Below are positions 8,505 through 17,858 of a DNA stretch of 48,961 bases, piece after piece (position 1 is the stretch's first letter; the number at the start of each line of letters is the position of its first letter). The DNA is from Bacteroides intestinalis. GTDB lineage: Bacteria > Bacteroidota > Bacteroidia > Bacteroidales > Bacteroidaceae. The notes beneath the pieces are model-generated. The model ran no database searches and had not been told where the DNA came from. It worked only from the letters and a program-made list of their open reading frames with translations. Where the stretch lies: assembly GCF_902364365.1 (NCBI RefSeq), contig NZ_CABJDN010000016.1, positions 1 to 48,961 of the forward strand. The letters are read 5' to 3'. A program made the translations under genes and the position numbers.

Positions 8505-9647
8505 TCAATCACCTTTTTTATAGATACGGATATTGTCAAAAGCAAAATTGCGGGCAATATTCTGATCTATCTCAAGACGCATATTGAAGCTGGTATAAGA
8601 CCCCGGGTAATTATCCGGATAATCGGTGGACTGAATAACAGTAAACGGCAATGTAATAGTTTCCCAACGATTAAAGTTCTGGACATTGAAATCCGTTGCA
8701 ACCCAGTCGCAGGTTGGAGCTGCCCAATAAAGATAATTACAGAACTTAATCTTATCCTGTACAAACTGATTAGCCGTACGGAACTCACATTTCACTACAT
8801 AGTTCTTGCTGCTTTCAAGCCCCAGCATATCGGCAGTATAAGCAATGCCGCCTCTCTCTGCAATATACCACCAACCGGAATATTCAGATTTATCATCAAT
8901 ACGCAAGAAGTTACCGCTCAAACGTTGAGGATCTTTCTCATCAGTAACCACATTGGCCATACTGGTGGGTAGGAATTCATCAAAGTCCATTATTATAAAC
9001 TCACGGTCATAGTAACGTCCCGGACATGTAGCTTCCACATCCCATTTTGTACCTTTCACCTTTATCTTGATGTTTTTATCCACAGTCTTAGGCACTTGGG
9101 CAGTCAGGTAGTTATTACCACTGCTGATTACCTTCGATATTTTACCATTAAAATCGACTACTGCATTGAGAGAATCTATCTCATAGAGTTCAAAGAAATC
9201 GCCATAAATCATAATGGTATCACCAGGGCTGGTATATTCATTAAACATACGATCCAGACGAAGTTTTGGCGCATTCGCCTTAAATGGGATTTCCTGACGA
9301 CCTGTAGAATTATAGATATAAATCTTGTTGGTCTCTTCTTTAGGTAATTTCACTGGAATTTTCAGGAACAGAATATCACTTTCCGTATATACTTCCAGCA
9401 TATCCAATGCTACGTCATTAATCAAAACCGAATCAATATTGCGTACATCGAGCCCTGTGCCATGTATTGCAATAAAATCGCCCATAGCTGCCTCCGTAAT
9501 CGGAGTATTCATATCATCAAGGGTGGTCACATTGGTAAGCTGTATAGGCATTGGATTATAGTCATCATCCGAACAAGCCGTAAATGACAAACCCAATAAC
9601 AGTGCTCCACCCAAACATATATTTCTGAAGTTCATTATATTTTTCAT
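8505..9647 (-). CDS. IPT/TIG-domain surface glycan-binding lipoprotein (SGBP-B-like)
   Basis: The 380-residue lipoprotein has Cys25 in SFTACSDDD, with acidic residues after the Cys as expected for export to the Bacteroides cell surface. Residues about 35-210 look like two IPT/TIG immunoglobulin-like domains (GDFIAIHGTGLDVRNIDSV; PGDTIMIYGDFFELYEID). The C-terminal 150 residues form a beta-sandwich rich in Trp/Tyr (YSGWWYIAERGG; LYWAAPTCDW), likely the glycan-binding part, as in the SGBP-B family of xyloglucan loci. It follows susD by 31 bp, the standard place for such a protein. The ligand cannot be read from the sequence. Confidence 0.8.
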   Translation of the reverse strand: MKNIMNFRNICLGGALLLGLSFTACSDDDYNPMPIQLTNVTTLDDMNTPITEAAMGDFIAIHGTGLDVRNIDSVLINDVALDMLEVYTESDILFLKIPVKLPKEETNKIYIYNSTGRQEIPFKANAPKLRLDRMFNEYTSPGDTIMIYGDFFELYEIDSLNAVVDFNGKISKVISSGNNYLTAQVPKTVDKNIKIKVKGTKWDVEATCPGRYYDREFIIMDFDEFLPTSMANVVTDEKDPQRLSGNFLRIDDKSEYSGWWYIAERGGIAYTADMLGLESSKNYVVKCEFRTANQFVQDKIKFCNYLYWAAPTCDWVATDFNVQNFNRWETITLPFTVIQSTDYPDNYPGSYTSFNMRLEIDQNIARNFAFDNIRIYKKGD

Positions 9648-9678
9648 TGCATTATCTATTAGTTATTAATAAATAAAA

Positions 9679-11406
9679 TTACCACCCCGGATTATTCCTG
9701 TCCATATAAGGATTCGTATTGATAACATCGGGCGGGAACGGTAATAACAAATGCTTCTCTTCACGACGTTTTACAATCTCATTTTCATCCACAGTACCGA
9801 TGGCATTCATTACTTGCAGATAGATACCCCAACGAAGCAAATCATAGCGGCGGATACCTTCGGCAGCAAACTCTTTGGCACGTTCTTCAAGAACGAATGA
9901 ACGGAACGACTCTTTTGTAAACGGATTCTTCTCATGACGTTTGCTTACCAATGTACTGTTATTACGCTTGTTCAGCATTTCCATTTTAGCAAAAGCATCC
10001 GTTGTAGGACCATTCAACTCATTTTCCGCTTCACAATAAATGAGAATGAGATCGGCGTAACGCAAATACGGCCAGTTCCAGTCTGTACGGTTACCATTAT
10101 TATCAGCAGTTATAGCTGTAAATTTTTCAAGTTTGGCACCATACTCATGGGCGCCGTTTCGTACAACATCCGTAGTTTCGTACTTATATGGACATCCTTC
10201 GTATGGAGGTAAGCCCTGACGTACTTTCACACTATCGCGTTCGGGATAGAAATACCACTCCATTTTTTCATAAGTTTTATTCCAGTTATACGGAACACGG
10301 TGTTTTACTCCCCAAGTGATACGCTCATCATCCCAGTCGTCAAAAGTCTGCAACCAATGGTCTCTTTGAACGTAGTAACCGGAAGTCCATTCGCCATTGT
10401 ATGCCGGATCGGGCCATCCGTAATAATCCTTACTAACATAGTTGTAATAATCGTCGCCCTGTCCAACCATTGTCTGCAAACAGAAAAGCAACTCAGGTCC
10501 ATTCTTATAAGCCGGACTCCATAGTTCTTTCTGGCTACTTGCCAATGAAACCTCACCACTATTGATTACTTCTCCGGCCTTTTCTTTTGCCAGGCGATAA
10601 TACTCCTGAGAATCAAATTCTTCATATCCGGCTACCACATTCTTGCTGTGAGTAATGGCTACAGGCATCAAACGGGAGGTTGTTCCATCAGGATTTACTT
10701 TACTTCCCGGACCTCCTTTTACTGTAACTTGCCCGCTCTTCATAGAAGCTGAACCAATAGTAGCATACACCTTAGCCAACAAAGCCTTGGCAGTGGCACG
10801 GCATACGTGACCTTTCTTAAACGCCTCATCGGTGCGCGGAAGCAGCAATGCTTCGGCTTCTTTCAGTGTTTCAATAATATGCTCATACACTTCTTTTACA
10901 GAAGACCGCGGCAATTCGGTAGAATTACCCTCTGCAATGGAATATGTATACAAAGGTATAGGACCAAAGAACTGAACTAACTGGAACTGAGACCATGCCT
11001 TCAGGAAACGGAGCTCACCCAATGCATTATTCTTTTCTTTTTCAGTAACACCAGTTATCTTCTGTACTAGGTAATAGTGATAATTGGCTCTGTGGATAGT
11101 AGTACAATAATATTGATAGAAGTTTTTTGTCGAACCTTTATCATAAAAGTTACCGGCACCTTCATCACCAAAAGCCCAGCTCGGCCCTGTTTGATAATCA
11201 CAATCGAAGTTCACCACACTATGATAATTACCCCATGTGAAAGGCCAATGCAAAGTATGATAAGCACCTGCCACCAACTGATCATACGAACCTTCGGCAG
11301 CAACATCTTCACCTGCAACAAAGGTAAATGTTTCCTCTTCCAAGTCACATGAAGTGGTCAGAAACAAACCTGCAGCACATAAGCTTAATATTTTTAACAG
11401 TTTCAT
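9679..11406 (-). CDS. SusD/RagB-family nutrient-binding lipoprotein
   Basis: The 575-residue lipoprotein has Cys20 in LTTSCDLEEE. It has the SusD-like helical TPR scaffold (ALGELRFLKAWSQFQLVQFFGPIPLY) and the typical C-terminal RagB/SusD pattern (YADLILIYCEAENEL; EERAKEFAAEGIRRYDLLRWG; LLLPFPPDVINTNP). Members cap the SusC channel and bind the incoming oligomer at the cell surface. It is 12 bp downstream of susC. Confidence 0.93.
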   Translation of the reverse strand: MKLLKILSLCAAGLFLTTSCDLEEETFTFVAGEDVAAEGSYDQLVAGAYHTLHWPFTWGNYHSVVNFDCDYQTGPSWAFGDEGAGNFYDKGSTKNFYQYYCTTIHRANYHYYLVQKITGVTEKEKNNALGELRFLKAWSQFQLVQFFGPIPLYTYSIAEGNSTELPRSSVKEVYEHIIETLKEAEALLLPRTDEAFKKGHVCRATAKALLAKVYATIGSASMKSGQVTVKGGPGSKVNPDGTTSRLMPVAITHSKNVVAGYEEFDSQEYYRLAKEKAGEVINSGEVSLASSQKELWSPAYKNGPELLFCLQTMVGQGDDYYNYVSKDYYGWPDPAYNGEWTSGYYVQRDHWLQTFDDWDDERITWGVKHRVPYNWNKTYEKMEWYFYPERDSVKVRQGLPPYEGCPYKYETTDVVRNGAHEYGAKLEKFTAITADNNGNRTDWNWPYLRYADLILIYCEAENELNGPTTDAFAKMEMLNKRNNSTLVSKRHEKNPFTKESFRSFVLEERAKEFAAEGIRRYDLLRWGIYLQVMNAIGTVDENEIVKRREEKHLLLPFPPDVINTNPYMDRNNPGW

Positions 11407-11418
11407 ATTCTTACTTTT

Positions 11419-14400
11419 TTAGAATGCTAATTGAATACCTAAGTTAAATGTACGGGCACTCGGATATGATGACATATCCACACCTCTACGAGTCGGGTCA
11501 CTACCGAACGCGTTTACATCCGGGTCATACCATTCATAACCGGAAATAGTAAACAGGTTAGTTATACTTGCTACGATGTTAATGGACTCTACAAATTTCA
11601 CCGGATGAGCCCAATTATAGCTTAAACTAATATTCTTACAGCGCAGATAAGAACCATCTACAATATAACGGTCGGAAGCTTTCATAGCACGGGTAAAGGT
11701 ACCATCGGCACGCGGCCATTTAGCTGCAGCTCTGTTTTCCGGTGTCCAACGGTTATTGAATACGAAATAAGGCATATTACCCGAACCTACCGCTACATCA
11801 AACTGCTTCAAGTTCACATTCAAAATATCATTTCCTTGTGTACCTTGCAGGAAGAAGCTGAATGTCCATTTCTTCCAGTTCAATGTACTGGTAATACCAT
11901 ATTGATAATCAGGATTCGTATCACCAATAATCGTCTTATCACGGTCATCGATTACCGGATCGTCATCCAGATTCTTATATTTCACCTGCCCAACCATAGA
12001 TTTCACTTTAGAAGGAGTTGCATCTCTGTAATACGGATCAGCACGTACTTCAGCCTCATTATCATAGAATCCATCTTCCACATATCCGTACAAAGTACCA
12101 ATAGGATGACCATTTCTTCTCAGGAACATACTTTCAATACCCCAAGCTACATCAGAGAACTGATCGGCATTCAAACCACCAATTTTATTGCGGTTGAAAG
12201 AGATATTGGCATCTAATGTCCACATCCAGTCGCGGGTTTTCACCGGAATGACATGTGCTGTAATTTCAAGACCTTTATTGGTTACATTACCATAATTACA
12301 AGCTATTTGATTGAAACCGGAACTCATATCAATATAACGATACTGTAATAAGTCCGTTGTTTTCTTGTAATACAAATCAACAACCAGATTTACACGATTA
12401 TTGAAGAAAGCTGCATCCAAACCAAGGTTAAACTGATTCGTTGTCTCCCATTTCAAATTTGCGGCAGCAGGTCCTCCCCAACGGTCTTCACCGGCACCAG
12501 GATTCATCGTTCCATCGAACGGATAATTCTGGGCTTCGAAGCGAGAACGGGTTGCATAGGCACTAATACCCTGGTTACCAGTCTGACCGGCACTGAAACG
12601 CAACTTCAGGTTATCAAAGAAATTAAGATTCTTAATAAATGCCTCATCAGACATACGCCATGCAATAGCACCGGAATAGAAATTAGACCAACGGTTCAGA
12701 GGATTGAAACGGCTGGAACCATCACGGCGGAATGACGCGGTGAACAAATAACGGTCTAACAGATTATAATTGGCACGAGCCAGATAAGACATCAACTGTG
12801 AGCGCCATCTGCCACTTCCTATTTCTTTTTCACCTACTGCAGCATTCATATCGTTATCTTCTGTAATATCATTCGGGAAATTCTTAGCAAGCATATATTT
12901 GCTTCTTCCCATAGACTTTTCATAAGTCATACCGGCAACAACATTGAAAGCATGCACACCAAACTTCTTTTCAAAAGTAAGTAAAGACTCTAAGGTAAAA
13001 CCTTCGTATGCATTATCATCTTTTCTTCCATAACCATTGGTAGGATTTTGTCCTGAACCAGTGTAGCGATTGTAATATTGGCTACGTTCGTTATAGGTAT
13101 AACCATAACCGATGTTCTGACGGAACTTCAGCCAATCCACAAATGTTATTTCGCCAAAACCAGAAGCATAAATACCATAAGTGTCAAGCACATTCTTTTC
13201 TGTATGAGCACTCAGATATGGATTTGCCAAACCAGAAGCAAAGTCCTCAGAATATTTAGAGTCTGCATCCGGGTCGAATACCGGACGAGTCGGATTAAAT
13301 GCAATTGCGGACTCGATTACACCATAATTTTCCGTATTGGTACGGGCCAGGCGATTCTCCGATTTTGTAAAAGTCAGATTACTACCGATTTCAACATAAT
13401 CATTAATCTTACGATTATTATTTGCACGGACATTGTAGCGCTTATAATAAGAGTTCACAATAACACCCTGCTGATCAAGATAACCGCCAGAGTACATATA
13501 AGATCCTTTCTGGTCACCACCGGAAATATTCAGACTATACTCCTGACTAAACGCATCACGGAAAATTTCCTTCTGCCAGTTAGTACCATAGAACAAATTT
13601 CCATCTTCACGCAAGTCAAAACCATTACGGAAATCATCAGGACTAGGCAGATATTTTCTCTCAAGAATGATCTCTTCACCAGTCACAGGATCGGTACCCT
13701 TTTTAATTGACCAATGGCCGGGTATAGGATAAGGGAGGCTTTCATCGGCAACATAATTCTTACCATCATACATATAACCGAAAATAGTACATTCGTTCTT
13801 GAACTGTGCATAATCGCCCGCACTTAAAACATCAATCAGTTTTACAGGTTTGGACATGCTGAAATTAGCACTGAACTGAACTCTTGCTTTGCCCTGAGCA
13901 CCACTCTTAGTTGTGATAATAACCACACCATTAGCAGCACGCGAACCATAGATAGCCGTTGCAGAAGCATCTTTCAATACCTGAATAGACTCTATATCCT
14001 GCGGGCTAATTAAGCTCAGAGGGTTATTATTGGATTTCGTTCCGAAGTCAGTCGAGGGAGCTTCACCTGCCGTGAAGGGCACGCCGTCCAGAATATACAA
14101 TGGTTCTGTATTGGTAGTAAATGAGTTGGCACCACGTATCTGGATAGTTACACCTGCACCAGGAGCACCATCGGCTTGTGAAACTTGTACACCTGCCATT
14201 TTACCCTGCAAACCTTGATTAATACTCGTCGGATTTGTTTTCAGTAAATCGTCACTTTTCAAAGAAGAGATTGATCCCGTAAGATCCTTTTTAGGTACAC
14301 TACCGTAACCGATAACCACTGTTTCTTCCAACATGTGGCTATCTTCATGTAATGTAACATTTACAGTAGCTTTACCTTTCACTGCTACTTCCTGAGTTTT

Positions 14401-14670
14401 GTAACCCACAAAAGAAAAAACTAAAGTAGCATTACTGGAAGCATTTACCGAGTAACGTCCGTTTACATCTGTAATAGCTCCCGCCGTTGCATTTTTCACA
14501 CGAACTGTAACACCAATCACAGGTTCACCTGAATCATCGGTTACAATGCCCGTAATTTTAGACGTTTGAAGCATGTCTGTAGTTTCAGCCTTCAAACCAT
14601 TCGGAACTAACATTAGTGCCATTAAAAGCACACCAATAATTCCATTCATCGATTTGTGCAATCTTTTCAT
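11419..14670 (-). CDS. SusC/RagA-family TonB-dependent outer-membrane transporter
   Basis: The 1083-residue protein has a signal peptide, a carboxypeptidase-regulatory-like domain (about 38-120, ITGIVTDDSGEPVIGVTVRV), a TonB plug (VVIGYGSVPKKDLTGSIS; VQVSQADGAPGAGVTIQIRG; TAIYGSRAANGVVIITTK) and a long beta-barrel ending in an aromatic residue (GIQLAF). It imports oligomers bound by the SusD partner, powered by TonB. It has no N-terminal signalling extension, so transcription is not obviously controlled through an anti-sigma factor. It lies 52 bp after a DUF4434 gene, far from the start of the operon, whereas susC more often leads its operon. Confidence 0.95.
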   Translation of the reverse strand: MKRLHKSMNGIIGVLLMALMLVPNGLKAETTDMLQTSKITGIVTDDSGEPVIGVTVRVKNATAGAITDVNGRYSVNASSNATLVFSFVGYKTQEVAVKGKATVNVTLHEDSHMLEETVVIGYGSVPKKDLTGSISSLKSDDLLKTNPTSINQGLQGKMAGVQVSQADGAPGAGVTIQIRGANSFTTNTEPLYILDGVPFTAGEAPSTDFGTKSNNNPLSLISPQDIESIQVLKDASATAIYGSRAANGVVIITTKSGAQGKARVQFSANFSMSKPVKLIDVLSAGDYAQFKNECTIFGYMYDGKNYVADESLPYPIPGHWSIKKGTDPVTGEEIILERKYLPSPDDFRNGFDLREDGNLFYGTNWQKEIFRDAFSQEYSLNISGGDQKGSYMYSGGYLDQQGVIVNSYYKRYNVRANNNRKINDYVEIGSNLTFTKSENRLARTNTENYGVIESAIAFNPTRPVFDPDADSKYSEDFASGLANPYLSAHTEKNVLDTYGIYASGFGEITFVDWLKFRQNIGYGYTYNERSQYYNRYTGSGQNPTNGYGRKDDNAYEGFTLESLLTFEKKFGVHAFNVVAGMTYEKSMGRSKYMLAKNFPNDITEDNDMNAAVGEKEIGSGRWRSQLMSYLARANYNLLDRYLFTASFRRDGSSRFNPLNRWSNFYSGAIAWRMSDEAFIKNLNFFDNLKLRFSAGQTGNQGISAYATRSRFEAQNYPFDGTMNPGAGEDRWGGPAAANLKWETTNQFNLGLDAAFFNNRVNLVVDLYYKKTTDLLQYRYIDMSSGFNQIACNYGNVTNKGLEITAHVIPVKTRDWMWTLDANISFNRNKIGGLNADQFSDVAWGIESMFLRRNGHPIGTLYGYVEDGFYDNEAEVRADPYYRDATPSKVKSMVGQVKYKNLDDDPVIDDRDKTIIGDTNPDYQYGITSTLNWKKWTFSFFLQGTQGNDILNVNLKQFDVAVGSGNMPYFVFNNRWTPENRAAAKWPRADGTFTRAMKASDRYIVDGSYLRCKNISLSYNWAHPVKFVESINIVASITNLFTISGYEWYDPDVNAFGSDPTRRGVDMSSYPSARTFNLGIQLAF

Positions 14671-14722
14671 AGACTCATTTTTGGATTAATTAAATTAAAC
14701 TTTATTACTCTCTGTTTAGTTG

Positions 14723-16273
14723 TTATTCGATGGTAGGATTAATAAATAATTCATCCATATATACTTTCTGAGGAGCATCAAAAGCAACCTTTATATACCT
14801 TGCATTTTCATTCAACTTTTCGAATAATATCCCGTCAATCCAAGCATCATGCTTATTATTCGGAAAGTAAGGGGCATCTTTGATAGAAGCCAGACTATAA
14901 GTTTTTCCATCTTCTGAAGTATATACATAGACTTTCAGCGGGGTATTGATTCCTTCCGGATTATAGTTCAATGTACGCACCATGATATTCTTGACCGGAG
15001 TTTTCTTTTGCAAGTCCACCACTATTTCATGGTGTCCCTGGCCAAACTTCACCCAACGGTTGTCTTCACTGTTCTCTTCAGCTACTTTGCCATCCAGCAG
15101 GGCTTGCATGTCCGATTTACTAATCATGTCAGGAGTAGCTGTATTCATCAATTTTTCCAATAGAGTTGCTTCAAACATTTTCCAGTAAGTATCGCCGTTT
15201 CTCCACGCCATATATTTGTTGCATACATCATTAGACCAAACCGGTTGCCCCAACTGATAAGAAGATTTCGGATCTTCAATGATGCCACCAAACATGAACG
15301 AAATAATGCGGTCTACCCCTGCTGCAGATGCAGCTGCCTGCTGAGATAGTAAACGAGAATAGGCAGCCGGAATCAAAGCGGATTGACGGTCGTTCGTACC
15401 TTCTTCCCACGTAAATGTTTCGCAATTTGCCCACATTTCAATATTCAGTCGATTGTGAATATCACGCATTCTTTGCCAGTTCTTTTTCAAACGGGGAAGT
15501 GTAAACTTATCACGCACGCAACCCACTTCGTCCTGATAAGCTATAATATCGACCTTCAATTTTGCCATCTGTTTCTCAAAATCCGGATTATCAAACTCCG
15601 ACAAACCAATTCCATAAGGAGATATCAAAGTTTTCTTGCCTGGCGTCAGAATTTGTGCCTTTTCAGCCAATGTATTAACCGATTGTACGGCATGTTCAGC
15701 AAAAATCGGACAGATACAATCTTCTACCGGCAAATACCAACCATAAAAAGCCTTATGATTTTTGTAAAGAGAGGCCAGTTCTTCCATAATCTGTAACTGG
15801 CGTTCTTTGATTGCCGGATCCAGCAGATTATCATCCTGATCTTTTGCCCAGCCGGTACTCATAAATACTTTCACGTTATGTTTGGCAGCTTCATCAAGGA
15901 TAGCATCTACAGGACTTTTCATGCCCTTATCATACAGCCAAGGCATGATTTTAGAAGGATAATATGCCTTACCTTCATTAGCTACCTCCATGAATACCAG
16001 ATATTCAATGCCCATAGCCGCTAATTCACGAACCTTAGCCGCCCACAACTTCGGATCTGTATTATCAAAGTTTTGAGGATTGGTATATTTATTACGCACA
16101 TCTTTATATGCCAGATTGATCCATGTGCCGGTAATAGGTCTTACACCAGTGACTGGCTTTCCGGCTTTTTCTTGCTTACCGGAAGTGTCATTAGCAGCAC
16201 ATGCAGTTACTGCCGGCATCGCAACCAACATTGCCAATAGGCCAAATAGTATTACTCGAATGTTCTGTTTCAT
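14723..16273 (-). CDS. DUF4434-type TIM-barrel lipoprotein with discoidin-like C-terminus
   Basis: The 516-residue lipoprotein has Cys25 in VTAC. Residues about 43-340 match the DUF4434 pattern: start ITGTWINL, then FYGWYLPVED with Glu184 and IEMWANCETF with Glu285, plus IAYQDEVGC. The two Glu residues sit about 100 apart, as the acid/base (strand 4) and nucleophile (strand 7) do in clan GH-A glycosidases; that activity is inference. Residues about 365-516 look like an F5/8 type C module (DRQSALIP lies earlier; NIMVRTLNYNPEG and ARYIKVAFDAP lie here). It is 14 bp downstream of the ADP-ribosylglycohydrolase-family gene. Confidence 0.75.
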   Translation of the reverse strand: MKQNIRVILFGLLAMLVAMPAVTACAANDTSGKQEKAGKPVTGVRPITGTWINLAYKDVRNKYTNPQNFDNTDPKLWAAKVRELAAMGIEYLVFMEVANEGKAYYPSKIMPWLYDKGMKSPVDAILDEAAKHNVKVFMSTGWAKDQDDNLLDPAIKERQLQIMEELASLYKNHKAFYGWYLPVEDCICPIFAEHAVQSVNTLAEKAQILTPGKKTLISPYGIGLSEFDNPDFEKQMAKLKVDIIAYQDEVGCVRDKFTLPRLKKNWQRMRDIHNRLNIEMWANCETFTWEEGTNDRQSALIPAAYSRLLSQQAAASAAGVDRIISFMFGGIIEDPKSSYQLGQPVWSNDVCNKYMAWRNGDTYWKMFEATLLEKLMNTATPDMISKSDMQALLDGKVAEENSEDNRWVKFGQGHHEIVVDLQKKTPVKNIMVRTLNYNPEGINTPLKVYVYTSEDGKTYSLASIKDAPYFPNNKHDAWIDGILFEKLNENARYIKVAFDAPQKVYMDELFINPTIE

Positions 16274-16287
16274 AGTTTCTATATTTA

Positions 16288-17835
16288 TTAATTAAGATTC
16301 TGCTTATCTGAATAGATTACTGCTTCACCTAAATAGATGTGTGCATCTTTATGAGGATTCAACCATTTAAAACTGATCTCATGTTTTGCATTTTGCAGCT
16401 GATATCTATGGAAAATATCTACCCTTCTATCATCAATGGAAGATGCTTTGGCAACCGGCAAATTTGCCGTTTCAATCAGATTACCGTCAATATACATTTC
16501 AACCTGAGCCACATAGTTTTCATCTGTACATTTCACATATCCTTTCAAAACGAAACCGATACCATCGAACACAAAGCCGGTATTATCCTGTAAAGTAGTA
16601 TTGACAGCCAGTTTATCCACCGGATAATGACCTTCAAATGCCTTTTCATATTTTACAGCAACAGGTTTTTGAATTTTAATAGTCACCTGCCCATTATCTA
16701 CTTTACCACCTTCTCTTTCTATTACTTGCAAAGCATGTTTCAAGCCCAGTTCCGATAGTTTATTAAGAGATACATCTGTATAGGCAAAAGGTATGTCTTC
16801 TATTTCATAAAGACTCTCTTTCCAATTCTCCGGAATATTAGAATATCCTATCATCGTACCCAAAATACCGGCAGCTGTAGCTGCATTGCAATCCGAATCC
16901 TGTCCGCAACGGGCAGCTATGTCAATTGTGGAAAAGAAATCTTTCTGTCCATACAATAATCCCATTATGACATAGGCACTGTTAATCTTTGCATCAATAT
17001 CAAACGGAGCAAAAACACCGTCAGGACAACCAACCTCCGATGTCCACTTCTTCTGGCACTCGAACCAGGTTTGTTTCCAGTCATTCGGATACTGCTTATA
17101 CCAGTCTATCACATCTTTCATGCAACGGTAAAAATCACTCTGTTCGGGAATTGTTTTCAGCGCCTCCGAAACAACGACTTCCACATCATCGGAAACAAAA
17201 GCCATAGAATACAAAGCACCAACATATACGCCTCCGTACCAACCATCACCATAAGTGAAGATATGTCCTACTCTATCAGATATTTCGGAAGCAGTATTGG
17301 GCATACCCGGTGTCATCAACCCTGCGAAATCTGCTTCAATCTGATAATCGATATCGTCAGCATGGGGATTATTCAACCAATGACCGGACATAGGCGGCAT
17401 AATACCTTGTTTGATATTATACTTGGCAACCTGGTTGGCATGCCATAATGGAAAACCGGCATTGGCAAAGCTGATTGCAAATGAATCAGCCGGAGCTTCC
17501 AGACCTAAACGTTCGAACACATTAACAAAGATGATGTCTACGTACAGATCATCATATAAACCGGGAAAAGTATCAAAATAGAACTTTACTCTGTCCTTGG
17601 ACCATTTTATAGGAGTATAGTCTTGAATCATTGTACCGTTATGCAGAAACTCTACGGGTCCACCATAGGTACAACCAATGGTCTTAGCCGCCCAGCCACC
17701 TCTTATTTTATCAGCCAGTTCATCCTGCGTCATCGTTACCTCAGACGGAACTGCTGTTTGGGAGGAAGAGGAAGTACATCCTGCACACCACACAACAACT
17801 ACAAAAACATAAATAATAAAGGCTATATTCTTCAT
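16288..17835 (-). CDS. ADP-ribosylglycohydrolase-family lipoprotein
   Basis: The 515-residue protein has a lipoprotein signal (CAGC, Cys20). The catalytic region begins MTQDELADKIRGGWAAKTIG and has the acidic metal-binding pattern of the ADP-ribosylglycohydrolase (DraG/ARH) family: HADDIDYQIEADFAGL and RCGQDSDCNAATAAGILG, the latter the conserved C-terminal D-x-D-type site. About 120 C-terminal residues form an extra beta-sandwich (FDGIGFVLKGYVKC). Classic members remove ADP-ribose from proteins in the cytoplasm. An exported version in a SusC/D locus more likely hydrolyses a glycan or ribosyl linkage; that is inference. It is 23 bp after the phosphoesterase/DUF4434 fusion gene. Confidence 0.85.
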   Translation of the reverse strand: MKNIAFIIYVFVVVVWCAGCTSSSSQTAVPSEVTMTQDELADKIRGGWAAKTIGCTYGGPVEFLHNGTMIQDYTPIKWSKDRVKFYFDTFPGLYDDLYVDIIFVNVFERLGLEAPADSFAISFANAGFPLWHANQVAKYNIKQGIMPPMSGHWLNNPHADDIDYQIEADFAGLMTPGMPNTASEISDRVGHIFTYGDGWYGGVYVGALYSMAFVSDDVEVVVSEALKTIPEQSDFYRCMKDVIDWYKQYPNDWKQTWFECQKKWTSEVGCPDGVFAPFDIDAKINSAYVIMGLLYGQKDFFSTIDIAARCGQDSDCNAATAAGILGTMIGYSNIPENWKESLYEIEDIPFAYTDVSLNKLSELGLKHALQVIEREGGKVDNGQVTIKIQKPVAVKYEKAFEGHYPVDKLAVNTTLQDNTGFVFDGIGFVLKGYVKCTDENYVAQVEMYIDGNLIETANLPVAKASSIDDRRVDIFHRYQLQNAKHEISFKWLNPHKDAHIYLGEAVIYSDKQNLN

Positions 17836-17858
17836 GGTTCTTTACATTAAACTATATT

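Noticed and set aside
13078..13710. A 210-codon plus-strand frame opposite susC
   Set aside because: SusC is unmistakable on the other strand; the antisense frame has no recognisable motif or promoter.
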